Below, piece after piece: positions 1 through 8,387 of a stretch of 64,000 nt of DNA. How positions within the stretch are numbered: the first letter of the stretch is position 1; each line of letters opens with the position of its first letter. Under the pieces are notes generated by a model that saw nothing but the letters and a program-made list of their open reading frames with translations, was not told where the DNA came from and made no database searches. Source of the stretch: Pseudomonas sp. LS.1a (lineage in GTDB: Bacteria > Pseudomonadota > Gammaproteobacteria > Pseudomonadales > Pseudomonadaceae); the NCBI RefSeq assembly GCF_022533585.1, contig NZ_CP092827.1, positions 1,838,001-1,902,000 of the forward strand, written 5' to 3'. Made by a program: the position numbers and the translations under genes.

Positions 1-30
1 TTGGCCGGCAGATTCACAAGAGGGTTTCAG

Positions 31-318
31 ATGGACAAGGAAATGGATGACGACACCGGCACACTGGGCCTGACCGTAGGTTCGGCCACGTTCCTGGATG
101 GTGTGCTGGATGGCAAGAAACTGTTCCGCGTAGAACCGGGAAACTGCTGCGACCATGCCATCGAACAAGCGTCGGTATTGATGGACTGCTCTCGGCGAGC
201 GTCGTTCATCGGGGTGATGGACAACGAACCGGTGCTGGTCTGGGCTTCGCACTTTCTCTGCGACATGGCCAAGGCGCTGATGGATGACGCCCACATGGGT
301 ATGCGCAAGAACCGATAG
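31..318 (+). CDS. DUF3077-like small protein
   Basis: Hypothetical protein of 95 residues. The start is the ATG at 31, about ten bases after AGAGGG; the frame stays open to the window edge, but the family pattern begins after this ATG. The layout LFRVEPG, then EQASVLMDCSRRAS, then VWASHFLCDMAKALMDDA resembles DUF3077 proteins, which are common small Pseudomonas proteins of unknown function. No signal peptide or membrane segment is visible, so it is probably cytosolic. Family assignment is from memory of the motif pattern; no function is proposed. Confidence 0.7.
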   Translation: MDKEMDDDTGTLGLTVGSATFLDGVLDGKKLFRVEPGNCCDHAIEQASVLMDCSRRASFIGVMDNEPVLVWASHFLCDMAKALMDDAHMGMRKNR

Positions 319-434
319 CCATGGGCGGCGATGTTGGCCCCTGGTGTTGGCAGGGTGGGCTTGGCACCCTGCCAGTATTGTCTGATTGGCATGCAGGGGT
401 TAGGTTGCAAGGCTCATTTCAAGGAAGATGACCG

Positions 435-1010
435 ATGAAACGGACCCTACCTCTGGCATTCGCCTGCGCGCTTTTCCCCCTGCAAGCCTGGTCGGCGCTG
501 GAAGTCGGCCAGTTCACCCTGGGCATGCCCAAGCCCCAGGCCATTGCCATTCTGCAGCAGCAGTTCGATGAGGTTGAGCATTTCACCGGCTATCACTACC
601 AGGTGCCTACCGAGTTCTTTCAGGGGAATGACCCGAAGGGCAATTACAACCTGGGCGGTATTGCCATCACGCAAGTGAAGGCATCGTTCAACGAGGCCGA
701 CCAGCTTCGCCAGGTGGAGGTGCGGCTGGCCAGCACCGACGAGGCGCGGGTCCAGCAACTGTTGCCGATGACCAGGCAGGCCAAGCCTGTGCCGAATAGC
801 GGCGGCCGGCTCGAGGCGTTTTCCGCGGACGGCGAACTGGTGTATTGGGTGTCCAAGGACCGGGACTGGACGGTGGTGACCATCGCCGACAAGGCCAGCT
901 CGGAGAAGAACATCAAGGCGCGAGCCGAGAGTGACAAGCGCTCTGCTCAACTGAACCGCAAGTTCGACAAGCTGATCGAGACGGCCAAGGCGGTGGAAGG
1001 CAAGCACTGA
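435..1010 (+). CDS. hypothetical exported protein
   Basis: Protein of 191 residues with a clear N-terminal signal peptide: MKRT, a hydrophobic core (LPLAFACALFPLQ), then AWSA as the likely cleavage site near residue 20. An AAGGA ribosome site precedes the ATG. The mature part has no cysteine cluster or membrane segment and ends in a Lys/Glu/Arg-rich helical tail (residues about 150-191). It is probably periplasmic. I do not recognise the family. It stands alone between DUF3077 and a REP pair, so context gives no role. Confidence 0.75.
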   Translation: MKRTLPLAFACALFPLQAWSALEVGQFTLGMPKPQAIAILQQQFDEVEHFTGYHYQVPTEFFQGNDPKGNYNLGGIAITQVKASFNEADQLRQVEVRLASTDEARVQQLLPMTRQAKPVPNSGGRLEAFSADGELVYWVSKDRDWTVVTIADKASSEKNIKARAESDKRSAQLNRKFDKLIETAKAVEGKH

Positions 1011-1092
1011 TCGACAAAGCCGGGCAGCCTTGAAGCCTTGCGCATACCATGCATTCATGGGACTGCACATAACTCATTGATTTGGCAGGGAC

Positions 1093-1181
1093 CCTGTGGG
1101 AGCGGCTTTAGCCGCGAACACCGGCGCAGCCGGTGCCACGCACCGCGTTGGATTCTTCGCGGCTAAAGCCGCTCCCACAGG
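1093..1181. repeat. REP pair (inverted)
   Basis: Two REP units face each other: CCTGTGGGAGCGGCTTTAGC at the left and its near-exact reverse complement ending CCCACAGG at the right, with a small internal palindrome (CACCGGCGCAGCCGGTG). It lies in the gap before fdsG. A sequence very similar to this copy and to about 45 bases beyond it recurs at 37221-37345. Confidence 0.85.
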
Positions 1182-1474
1182 TTACGCGGACCGCTTGCGA
1201 ATTCAGTTCTCTAAGCGACAGCGCAGCAGAATAAGGCCAGAAACAGCCCGCGTCGGTTTCAGGATGCGCCTGGTCGTTCGCACGCAACCCCTCGACGCCA
1301 CAAGTGCCATGCTTGCAGGATGCCTTCGGACCAGCGCGCGCAGACGTGCGGTCGTAGGCAAGGAGGCCGCTGGCACCACGCAACCGTGACGTGGCCGGCG
1401 CGCCGCAGCAGAACACGCCGGATACCTGCCCTCACAACAATTCAGGCAGGGTCCGTGATGCCGAGGTCCGCTGT
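1182..1474. other. non-coding leader before fdsG
   Basis: No convincing gene lies between the REP pair and fdsG. A 97-codon open frame starting at 1096 runs through the REP and has no ribosome site or protein-like composition. The first 45 bases match the sequence to the right of the REP at 37302-37345. The fds promoter must lie here, but I could not pick a clear -35/-10 pair. Confidence 0.5.
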
Positions 1475-1957
1475 ATGCCTGATGAATTGCTCCACCTGCC
1501 TGTGATCCACCGCATTCTGGCCCGTGACAAGGATACCCCTGGCGCCCTGTTGCCGATCCTGCATGCCATCCAGCACGACATCGGCTACATCCCCGATGCC
1601 GCTGTCGCCGAAATTGCCCATGCCTTGAACCTCAGCTTGGCCGAGGTGCGCGGGGTGATCAGCTTCTACCACGATTTCCGCACCACGCCACCGGCGCGCC
1701 ACACCTTGCGCCTGTGCCGCGCCGAGTCGTGCCAGAGCCGGGGCGCCGAGGCACTGGCCGCACAACTGCGCGAACAGCTGGCGCTGGACGACCATGGCAC
1801 CAGCGCCGACGGCGCCATCAGTCTGCGTCCGGTGTACTGCCTGGGCGCCTGTGCCTGCTCGCCAGCGCTGGAACTGGACGGCCAGGTGCATGCGCGCCTT
1901 ACCCCTGAGCGCCTGCGCGCACTGGTCAACGCTTGCCGGGAGGACGCAGCATGCTGA
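1475..1957 (+). CDS. fdsG: NAD-dependent formate dehydrogenase, gamma subunit
   Basis: NuoE-like 2Fe-2S subunit of the soluble Mo formate dehydrogenase FdsGBAD, which oxidises formate to CO2 and reduces NAD+. The protein has 160 residues, normal for FdsG. The N-terminal helical part (HPVIH-like region, then HALNLSLAEVRGVISFYHDF) is typical of NuoE. The four cluster cysteines are visible as LCRAESC and YCLGACAC. The start is the ATG at 1475, matching the family N-terminus; the frame continues upstream without a good start. It overlaps fdsB by seven bases (ATGCTGA), so the two are translationally coupled in one operon. Confidence 0.93.
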   Translation: MPDELLHLPVIHRILARDKDTPGALLPILHAIQHDIGYIPDAAVAEIAHALNLSLAEVRGVISFYHDFRTTPPARHTLRLCRAESCQSRGAEALAAQLREQLALDDHGTSADGAISLRPVYCLGACACSPALELDGQVHARLTPERLRALVNACREDAAC

Positions 1958-3519
1958 AGCTGTATATCCCCTGCGATTCGGTAGCCCGTGCCGTGGGTGC
2001 CGATCAGGTCGCCGATGCCTTGCAGCGCGAGGCCGAGCGCCGCCAGCTGCCGCTGGACATCCAGCGCACCAGCTCCCGCGGGCTGTACTGGCTGGAGCCG
2101 TTGCTGGAGTGCGACAGCACGCAAGGGCGCCTGGGTTTCGGCCCGCTCACCCCGGAAGACGTGCCGTCCTTGCTCGACGCCTTGACCGGTGAGCCCGGCG
2201 AACCCGGAGGCCACCCGCTGGCGCTGGGGCCGGTCGAAGACATCCCTTACCTCAAGACCCAGCAACGCCTGCTGTTCGCCCGTGCCGGCATCACCCGCCC
2301 ATTGTCGCTGGACGACTACCGCGCCCATGGCGGTTTTGCCGGCCTTGAAGCGGCCGTGGCCCTGGACGGTGCCGAAGTGGTCGCCGCCGTGCTCGATTCC
2401 GGCTTGCGCGGCCGCGGCGGTGCCGCATTCCCGGCCGGCATCAAGTGGCGCACCGTGCGTGACGCCGGGGCCGGGCAGAAGTACGTGGTGTGCAACGCCG
2501 ACGAGGGCGACTCCGGTACCTTCGCCGACCGCATGCTGATGGAAGGCGACCCGTTCCTGCTGATCGAGGGCATGATCATTGCCGGCCTCGCCGTGGGGGC
2601 CGACAAGGGCTACATCTATGTGCGCTCGGAATACCCCGACGCCATCCGCGCGCTCGACCAGGCCTTCGCCATCGCCCGCGACGCCGGCTACCTCGGCAGC
2701 GACGTGGCCGGCAGCGGCCTGGCCTTCGACCTGGAAGTGCGGGTCGGCGCCGGCGCCTATATCTGCGGCGAAGAAACCGCACTGCTCGAATCCATCGAAG
2801 GCAAGCGCGGCATCGTCCGCGCCAAGCCTCCGCTACCGGCGCTGCAGGGCCTGTTCGGCCTGCCGACGCTGGTGCACAACGTGCTTACCCTGGCCTCGGT
2901 CCCCATCATCATGGCCAAGGGCGCGGCGTTCTATCGCGACTTCGGCATGGGCCGCTCGCTGGGCACCATGCCGTTCCAGCTGGCCGGCAACATCCGCCAG
3001 GGCGGCCTGGTGGAACGCGCCTTTGGCCTGACCCTGCGCGAACTGGTGGAAGGCTATGGCGGCGGCACGGCCAGTGGCCGGCCGTTGAAGGCCGCGCAGG
3101 TCGGTGGCCCGCTCGGTGCCTGGGTGCCGCCCAGCCACTTCGACACGCCGCTGGACTATGAAGCCTTCGCCGCCATGGGCGCGATGCTCGGCCATGGTGG
3201 TGTGGTGGTGGCTGACGACACCCTGAACATGGCCAGCATGGCGCGCTTCGCCTTGCAGTTCTGTGCCGAAGAGTCCTGTGGCAAGTGCACCCCGTGCCGC
3301 ATCGGCTCGACCCGGGGCATGGAAGTGGTCGACCGGCTGATCGCCACCAGCGACATGACCGAGCGGCATGACCAGGCCCTGTTGCTGCGTGACCTGTGCG
3401 ACACCATGCAATACGGCTCGCTGTGTGCCATGGGCGGCATGACCGCTTACCCGGTGGCCAGCGCCCTCAAGTACTTCCCTGCCGATTTCGGGCTGACCCA
3501 CACGGAGGCCGCACAGTGA
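1951..3519 (+). CDS. fdsB: NAD-dependent formate dehydrogenase, beta subunit
   Basis: NuoF-like diaphorase subunit, 522 residues, carrying FMN, one 4Fe-4S cluster and the NAD+ site. In order: a thioredoxin-like N-terminal region (about 1-110) without cluster cysteines; the glycine-rich nucleotide site GLRGRGGAAFPAG (about 150-162); NADEGDSGTFADR and GAYICGEETALLESIEG, which are FMN/NAD contacts; a SLBB-type region; and the cluster motif ESCGKCTPCRIGSTRG with a fourth cysteine in GSLCAMGG. The ATG at 1951 sits behind GGAGG and overlaps the fdsG stop. The next gene, fdsA, starts within this gene's stop codon. Confidence 0.94.
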   Translation: MLKLYIPCDSVARAVGADQVADALQREAERRQLPLDIQRTSSRGLYWLEPLLECDSTQGRLGFGPLTPEDVPSLLDALTGEPGEPGGHPLALGPVEDIPYLKTQQRLLFARAGITRPLSLDDYRAHGGFAGLEAAVALDGAEVVAAVLDSGLRGRGGAAFPAGIKWRTVRDAGAGQKYVVCNADEGDSGTFADRMLMEGDPFLLIEGMIIAGLAVGADKGYIYVRSEYPDAIRALDQAFAIARDAGYLGSDVAGSGLAFDLEVRVGAGAYICGEETALLESIEGKRGIVRAKPPLPALQGLFGLPTLVHNVLTLASVPIIMAKGAAFYRDFGMGRSLGTMPFQLAGNIRQGGLVERAFGLTLRELVEGYGGGTASGRPLKAAQVGGPLGAWVPPSHFDTPLDYEAFAAMGAMLGHGGVVVADDTLNMASMARFALQFCAEESCGKCTPCRIGSTRGMEVVDRLIATSDMTERHDQALLLRDLCDTMQYGSLCAMGGMTAYPVASALKYFPADFGLTHTEAAQ

Positions 3520-6398
3520 TCAATTTCTTCGACCCCGCTTCTGATAAAAGCAGCGACCTCGGCACCCCGGCCCGTGACAGCGAGGTACAGGTCAGCCTGA
3601 GCATCGATGGCCGTGCCATCACTGTGCCCGCCGGTACCTCGGTGATGCGTGCCGCGGCCATGCTCGGCACCAGCATCCCCAAACTGTGCGCCACCGACAG
3701 CCTCGAAGCTTTCGGCTCGTGCCGCATGTGCATGGTGGAAATCGAAGGCATGCGCGGCTACCCGGCCTCCTGCACCACCCCGGTCAGCGAAGGCATGGTC
3801 GTACACACCGAAACGCCGCGCCTGGCCGGCCTGCGCCGCAACGTGATGGAACTGTACATCTCCGACCACCCGCTGGACTGCCTGACCTGTTCGGCCAACG
3901 GCAACTGCGAGCTGCAGACCGTGGCTGGCCAGGTGGGCCTGCGCGAGGTGCGCTACGGCTACGACGGCGCCAACCACCTGGCCGAGAAAAAGGACGTATC
4001 CAACCCGTATTTCGACTACGAGCCGAGCAAGTGCATCGTCTGCAGCCGCTGCGTGCGTGCCTGCGAGGACATCCAGGGCACCTTCGCCCTGACCATCACC
4101 GGGCGCGGCTTCGAATCGCGGGTGGCAGCGGCGGGGGGTGAAAACTTCCTCGCTTCCGAGTGCGTGTCGTGTGGCGCCTGCGTGCAGGCCTGCCCGACCG
4201 CGACCCTGACGGAAAAGAGCCTGGTGCAGCTGGGCCAACCCGAGCGTGCGGTCATCACTACCTGCGCCTATTGCGGCGTCGGCTGCTCGTTCCGCGCCGA
4301 AATGAAGGGCGACCAGCTGGTGCGCATGGTCCCGGACAAGAACGGCGGTGCCAACCACGGCCACGCCTGCGTCAAGGGCCGCTTTGCCTGGGGCTACGCC
4401 ACCCACCCGGACCGCATCACCAAGCCGATGATCCGCAAGCGCCTGGAAGACCCGTGGCAGGAAGTCAGCTGGGACGAGGCGGTGACCTACGCCGCCAGCG
4501 AGTTCCGCCGCATCCAGCTCAAGTACGGCCGCGACTCCATCGGCGGCATCACCTCCAGCCGCTGCACCAACGAAGAAGCCTACCTGGTGCAGAAACTGGT
4601 GCGCACGGCGTTCGGTAACAACAACGTCGACACCTGCGCACGGGTATGCCATTCGCCTACCGGCTATGGCCTGAAGCAGACCCTGGGCGAGTCGGCCGGT
4701 ACGCAAAGCTTCGACTCGGTGATGCAGGCCGACGTGGTGCTGGTGATCGGCGCCAACCCTACTGACGCCCACCCGGTATTCGGCTCGCAGCTCAAGCGCC
4801 GCCTGCGCCAGGGCGCGCGGCTGATCGTGATCGACCCCCGGCGCATCGACCTGGTCGATTCGCCGCATGCCCGCGCCGAGCTGCACCTGCAACTGCGCCC
4901 GGGCACCAACGTGGCCATGCTCAATGCGTTGGCCCACGTGATCGTCACTGAAGGCCTGCTGGCCCAGCGTTTCATCGATGCCCGCTGCGAAACCGAGGAT
5001 TTCGCCCGCTGGCGCGACTTCGTCAGCCAGGCGGAAAACGCCCCCGAAGTGCTTGGCCCGGTCTGCGGCGTGCCTGCCGAGCAGATCCGTGCCGCCGCCC
5101 GCCTGTATGCAACCGGCGGCAACGCGGCCATCTACTACGGCCTGGGCGTCACCGAGCATAGCCAGGGCAGTACCGCGGTGATGGGCATCGCCAACCTGGC
5201 CATGGCTACCGGCAACATCGGCCGTGAAGGGGTAGGGGTGAACCCGCTGCGCGGGCAGAACAACGTGCAGGGCTCGTGCGACATGGGCTCGTTCCCCCAC
5301 GAACTGCCCGGCTACCGGCACATTTCCAACGAGGGTGTGCGCGCCGAGTTCGAGCGTGCCTGGGGCGTGACCCTGCAGCCCGACCCGGGCCTGCGCATCC
5401 CCAACATGTTCGAGGCGGCGCTGGACGGCAGCTTCAAGGCCCTGTACTGCCAAGGCGAGGACATTGCCCAGAGCGACCCCAACACCCAGCACGTCACCGC
5501 GGCCCTGCTGGCCATGGAGTGCGTGGTGGTGCAGGACATCTTCCTCAACGAAACGGCCAAGTTCGCCCATGTGTTCCTGCCGGGCAGCTCGTTCCTGGAG
5601 AAGGACGGCACTTTCACCAATGCCGAGCGACGCATTTCGCGGGTGCGCAAGGTCATGGAACCGCTGGCCGGCAAGGCCGACTGGGAGGCGACCGTGGCCC
5701 TGGCCAATGCCCTGGGCTACCCGATGAACTACCGCCACCCGTCCGAGATCATGGACGAAATCGCCCGCCTGACGCCCACCTTCCACCGCGTCAGCTACGC
5801 CGAGATCGACCGCCACGGCAGCCTGCAGTGGCCGTGCAACGACGCCGCGCCCGATGGCACGCCGACCATGCACATCGACCAGTTCGTGCGCGGCAAGGGG
5901 CGCTTCATGCTTACCGGCTACGTGCCCACCGACGAGAAGGTCAACACCCGCTACCCGCTGCTGCTGACCACCGGGCGCATCCTCAGCCAGTACAACGTCG
6001 GCGCCCAGACCCGGCGCACCGCCAATGTCGCCTGGCATGACGCCGACCGCCTGGAAATTCACCCGACCGACGCCGAAAGCCGTGGCATCCAGGATGGGGA
6101 CTGGGTCGGCATCGGCAGCCGTGCCGGGCAGACCGTGCTGCGCGCCAAAGTCAGCACGCGGGTGGCGCCGGGGGTGGTGTACACCACGTTCCACTTCCCT
6201 GAATCGGGGGCGAACGTGATTACCACCGACAACTCCGACTGGGCCACCAACTGCCCTGAGTACAAGGTGACGGCGGTGGAGGTAGTGAAGGTGTTCCAGC
6301 CTTCGCAGTGGCAGAAGCGCTACCAGGACTTCAGTGACGAGCAGCGGCGCTTGCTGAAGGAACGCCGTATTGCGGAGAAAACCGAGGTGCGCCGATGA
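3516..6398 (+). CDS. fdsA: NAD-dependent formate dehydrogenase, alpha (catalytic) subunit
   Basis: Molybdenum bis-MGD catalytic subunit, 960 residues, usual for FdsA. The start is GTG at 3516, overlapping the fdsB TGA and preceded by GGAGG; longer readings enter fdsB. Domains: plant-type 2Fe-2S (Cys58, 69, 72, 86), NuoG-type His/Cys cluster (HPLDCLTCSANGNC), two 4Fe-4S ferredoxin motifs (CIVCSRCVRAC and CVSCGACVQAC), the cluster next to Mo (CAYCGVGC), then the molybdopterin oxidoreductase core. The active-site residue is Cys378 in ARVCHSPTG, so this is a cysteine, not a selenocysteine, enzyme. The C-terminal molybdopterin dinucleotide-binding domain is intact. Its chaperones FdsC/FdhD are not in this window. 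Confidence 0.95.
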   Translation: MINFFDPASDKSSDLGTPARDSEVQVSLSIDGRAITVPAGTSVMRAAAMLGTSIPKLCATDSLEAFGSCRMCMVEIEGMRGYPASCTTPVSEGMVVHTETPRLAGLRRNVMELYISDHPLDCLTCSANGNCELQTVAGQVGLREVRYGYDGANHLAEKKDVSNPYFDYEPSKCIVCSRCVRACEDIQGTFALTITGRGFESRVAAAGGENFLASECVSCGACVQACPTATLTEKSLVQLGQPERAVITTCAYCGVGCSFRAEMKGDQLVRMVPDKNGGANHGHACVKGRFAWGYATHPDRITKPMIRKRLEDPWQEVSWDEAVTYAASEFRRIQLKYGRDSIGGITSSRCTNEEAYLVQKLVRTAFGNNNVDTCARVCHSPTGYGLKQTLGESAGTQSFDSVMQADVVLVIGANPTDAHPVFGSQLKRRLRQGARLIVIDPRRIDLVDSPHARAELHLQLRPGTNVAMLNALAHVIVTEGLLAQRFIDARCETEDFARWRDFVSQAENAPEVLGPVCGVPAEQIRAAARLYATGGNAAIYYGLGVTEHSQGSTAVMGIANLAMATGNIGREGVGVNPLRGQNNVQGSCDMGSFPHELPGYRHISNEGVRAEFERAWGVTLQPDPGLRIPNMFEAALDGSFKALYCQGEDIAQSDPNTQHVTAALLAMECVVVQDIFLNETAKFAHVFLPGSSFLEKDGTFTNAERRISRVRKVMEPLAGKADWEATVALANALGYPMNYRHPSEIMDEIARLTPTFHRVSYAEIDRHGSLQWPCNDAAPDGTPTMHIDQFVRGKGRFMLTGYVPTDEKVNTRYPLLLTTGRILSQYNVGAQTRRTANVAWHDADRLEIHPTDAESRGIQDGDWVGIGSRAGQTVLRAKVSTRVAPGVVYTTFHFPESGANVITTDNSDWATNCPEYKVTAVEVVKVFQPSQWQKRYQDFSDEQRRLLKERRIAEKTEVRR

Positions 6399-6598
6399 GT
6401 AGTGAGAACCTGGTCAAGATGGCCAACCAGATTGCCCATTACTTTGACAGCGAGCCAGACCGGGCGCTGGCGGTGCAAGGGGTACGGCAGCATCTGCAGA
6501 GTTTCTGGACGCCGGCAATGCGCCAGCAGCTGGCGCAATGGGCCGAGGCCAATGCAGGGGAGGGCCTGGACCCGAAGGTGCGGGAGGCGTTGGCCTAG
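6395..6598 (+). CDS. fdsD: NAD-dependent formate dehydrogenase, delta subunit
   Basis: Small FdsD protein of 67 residues. The pattern LVKMANQIAHYF near the N-terminus followed by ASQPDR-type and IRQHLQSFWTPAMRQQL-type sequence is characteristic of FdsD, here read as EPDRALAVQGVRQHLQSFW. It is needed for assembly or stability of the formate dehydrogenase complex in homologous systems. The ATG overlaps the fdsA stop (ATGA), making it the last gene of the fdsGBAD operon. A REP pair follows directly and may end or stabilise the transcript. Confidence 0.9.
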   Translation: MSSENLVKMANQIAHYFDSEPDRALAVQGVRQHLQSFWTPAMRQQLAQWAEANAGEGLDPKVREALA

Positions 6599-6617
6599 AG
6601 GTTTCTTGTAAGAAATC

Positions 6618-6694
6618 CCTGTGGGAGCGGGTTTACCCGCGAATGCGTCGTTGGACTTACCGCCGCCTTCGCGGGTAAACCCGCTCCCACAAGG
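6618..6694. repeat. REP pair (inverted)
   Basis: Inverted REP units (GTGGGAGCGGGTTTACCCGC and its complement GCGGGTAAACCCGCTCCCAC) separate the 3' end of fdsD from the 3' end of the convergent universal stress gene. The position between convergent genes is typical of REP elements. Confidence 0.85.
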
Positions 6695-6728
6695 CCCTGC
6701 AATTTCAAGGAATCCTGTGTCCGCAAAT

Positions 6729-7592
6729 TCAGCCGCGGGCCAATTCCGCCTGGTGGGCAATTGCCTCCTCGCTCTTGAGCACCAGCACATCCCCTTCCAG
6801 CGAATCCAGCACCACTTCCGAGGTATTGCCAATCAACGCCCCGGAAATCCCCGTGCGGCACACGGTGCCGATCACCGTCACCACCGCATCGAGCTTCTGC
6901 TCGGTATACGGGATCAGTACATCAGCCGGCCCTTCGGCCACATGCAGGCACTCGTCGCTGATGCCGTACTCGGCCTGGAATGCCTTGCACGCCTCGCGGT
7001 AACGCTTCTCGATGGTTTCGGTCAACTGGTACACCGGGTCCGACGCCGACAGCATCGGCGAGGGATGGGCGCTGATGACGTGCAGCTCGCCCTTGGCCAG
7101 TTTGGCAATCTCGAAACCATGGTCGATGATGCTGGCATGCAGGCGGCGGTGGTCCTCGTCCTGGTTGCCTACGTCCACCGCGGCCAGGACCTTGCCGCCG
7201 GTCCACGGCCGCTCGCTCTTGACCATCAGCACGGCACACGGGCACTGGCGCAGCAGCTTCCAGTCGCTTGGGGTGAGCAGGGCCTTTTTCAGCGGGTTGT
7301 CCGGGCGGTGCTCCTTGATCACCAGCTCGCAGCCCTCGGCCTGCTGCACGTAGATGATGGTGTCGTGCAGGTTGTCGCGCCAGGCCTCTTCATGGGTGAC
7401 GTTGTCGTACCCGTCATCATGCAACTGGCTGCTCAGCAGGCTCAGCAGCGCGCTGTGGTCATGCCTTCTGTCGCACATCAGCAGGTGCAGGCGCGCGCCG
7501 GTGAGGCCGGCGATCAGCTTGGCCCGGGTCAGTGCCCGGCTGTGGGCGTGCTCGGGGTCGAGAACGACGAGGATGCTGCGGACGGCTTGCAT
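6729..7592 (-). CDS. universal stress protein, tandem UspA domains
   Basis: Protein of 287 residues with two UspA domains. The first begins AVRSILVVLDPEH; the second begins near residue 160 and keeps the ATP-binding signature VIGTVCRTGISG plus GNTSEVVLDS. Two-domain Usp proteins of this kind in Pseudomonas support survival under oxygen limitation and stress. The start ATG at 7592 follows AGGGAG. Upstream there is a perfect Anr/FNR box at 7660-7673, centred about 42 bases before the predicted transcription start, so anaerobic induction is likely. Divergent from miaE. Confidence 0.9.
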   Translation of the reverse strand: MQAVRSILVVLDPEHAHSRALTRAKLIAGLTGARLHLLMCDRRHDHSALLSLLSSQLHDDGYDNVTHEEAWRDNLHDTIIYVQQAEGCELVIKEHRPDNPLKKALLTPSDWKLLRQCPCAVLMVKSERPWTGGKVLAAVDVGNQDEDHRRLHASIIDHGFEIAKLAKGELHVISAHPSPMLSASDPVYQLTETIEKRYREACKAFQAEYGISDECLHVAEGPADVLIPYTEQKLDAVVTVIGTVCRTGISGALIGNTSEVVLDSLEGDVLVLKSEEAIAHQAELARG

Positions 7593-7630
7593 GGGCGTTA
7601 GCTCCCTTCAAAGGTGGCGACCAATGCCTG

Positions 7631-7636
7631 ACTATA
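7631..7636 (-). promoter_or_regulatory. -10 element of the usp promoter
   Basis: Read on the minus strand the hexamer is TATAGT, inside the palindrome ACTATAGT. A start about seven bases downstream would fall near 7624, which puts the centre of the Anr box at about -42, the class II activation position. Confidence 0.55.
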
Positions 7637-7659
7637 GTCGGCGCTTCCCCCGCTGGCGC

Positions 7660-7673
7660 TTGATGTACATCAA
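7660..7673. promoter_or_regulatory. Anr/FNR-type binding site, usp-miaE
   Basis: TTGATGTACATCAA matches the Anr/FNR consensus TTGAT-N4-ATCAA in all ten specified bases. It lies between the divergent usp and miaE genes. Its centre is 74 bases from the usp start codon and 81 from the miaE start codon. Spacing to the predicted usp promoter fits class II activation. Confidence 0.8.
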
Positions 7674-7705
7674 GCATAGTCACTGGCGCCGCCCGCCGCC
7701 GCCGG

Positions 7706-7711
7706 TATAAT
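7706..7711 (+). promoter_or_regulatory. -10 element before miaE
   Basis: A consensus TATAAT lies 36 bases before the miaE ATG. The -35 region 17 bases upstream (CTGGCG) is weak, which is compatible with an activated promoter. The Anr box centre would be about 51 bases before the predicted start, not a standard activation distance, so control of miaE by it is uncertain. Confidence 0.5.
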
Positions 7712-7747
7712 CGCCGGCCCTGCCTGGTTCAATGTGGTTGCACGCTC

Positions 7748-8365
7748 ATGTCCCTGATCCCCGAAATCGACGCCTTTCTTGGTTGCCCGACGCCAGATGC
7801 CTGGATCGAAGCGGCGCTCGCCGACCAGGAAACCCTGCTGATCGACCACAAGAACTGCGAATTCAAGGCTGCCAGCACCGCCCTGAGCCTGATCGCCAAG
7901 TACAACACCCACCTTGATCTGATCAACATGATGTCGCGCCTGGCCCGCGAGGAGCTGGTGCACCACGAGCAGGTGCTGCGCCTGATGAAGCGCCGTGGCG
8001 TGCCGCTGCGCCCGGTGTCGGCGGGGCGTTATGCGTCGGGGCTGCGGCGCCTGGTGCGCGCCCACGAGCCGGTCAAGCTGGTGGATACGCTGGTGGTGGG
8101 GGCATTTATCGAGGCGCGCAGCTGCGAGCGCTTTGCCGCGTTGGTGCCGCACCTGGATGAGGAACTGGGCCGCTTCTACCACGGCCTGCTGAAGAGCGAA
8201 GCGCGCCATTACCAGGGTTACCTGAAACTGGCGCACAACTACGGCGATGAGGCAGACATTGCCCGCCGGGTGGAGCTGGTGCGCGCAGCGGAGGTGGAGC
8301 TGATCCAGTCACCGGACCAGGAGCTGCGCTTCCACAGCGGTATCCCGCTGGCACAGGCCGCCTGA
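7748..8365 (+). CDS. miaE: tRNA-(ms2io6A37) hydroxylase MiaE
   Basis: Ferritin-like di-iron monooxygenase of 205 residues that uses O2 to hydroxylate the isopentenyl group of ms2i6A37 in tRNA. The two iron-binding helix pairs are visible: DHKNCEFKAA with EELVHHEQV, and GAFIEARSCERF with SEARHYQGY, giving both ExxH motifs. Length and the HxNxEFKA start match MiaE. It is monocistronic, divergent from the universal stress gene and shares its regulatory region with an Anr box. A hairpin (8356-8381) covers its stop codon. Confidence 0.93.
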   Translation: MSLIPEIDAFLGCPTPDAWIEAALADQETLLIDHKNCEFKAASTALSLIAKYNTHLDLINMMSRLAREELVHHEQVLRLMKRRGVPLRPVSAGRYASGLRRLVRAHEPVKLVDTLVVGAFIEARSCERFAALVPHLDEELGRFYHGLLKSEARHYQGYLKLAHNYGDEADIARRVELVRAAEVELIQSPDQELRFHSGIPLAQAA

Positions 8366-8381
8366 TTCGCACCAGGCGGCC
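8356..8381. terminator. hairpin between convergent miaE and DUF883 genes
   Basis: GGCCGCCTG and CAGGCGGCC form a nine-base perfect stem around the miaE stop codon. No clear T-run follows on either strand, so it may be a transcript-end structure, not a classical intrinsic terminator. Confidence 0.4.
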
Positions 8382-8387
8382 CTGGCG

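Noticed and set aside
1096..1389. 97-codon frame before fdsG
   Set aside because: It begins in the REP palindrome and has no ribosome site or protein-like sequence.
3447..6194. 915-codon open frame antisense to fdsA
   Set aside because: It mirrors the codon phase of fdsA, a common effect of high GC; it has no ribosome site and no recognisable domain.
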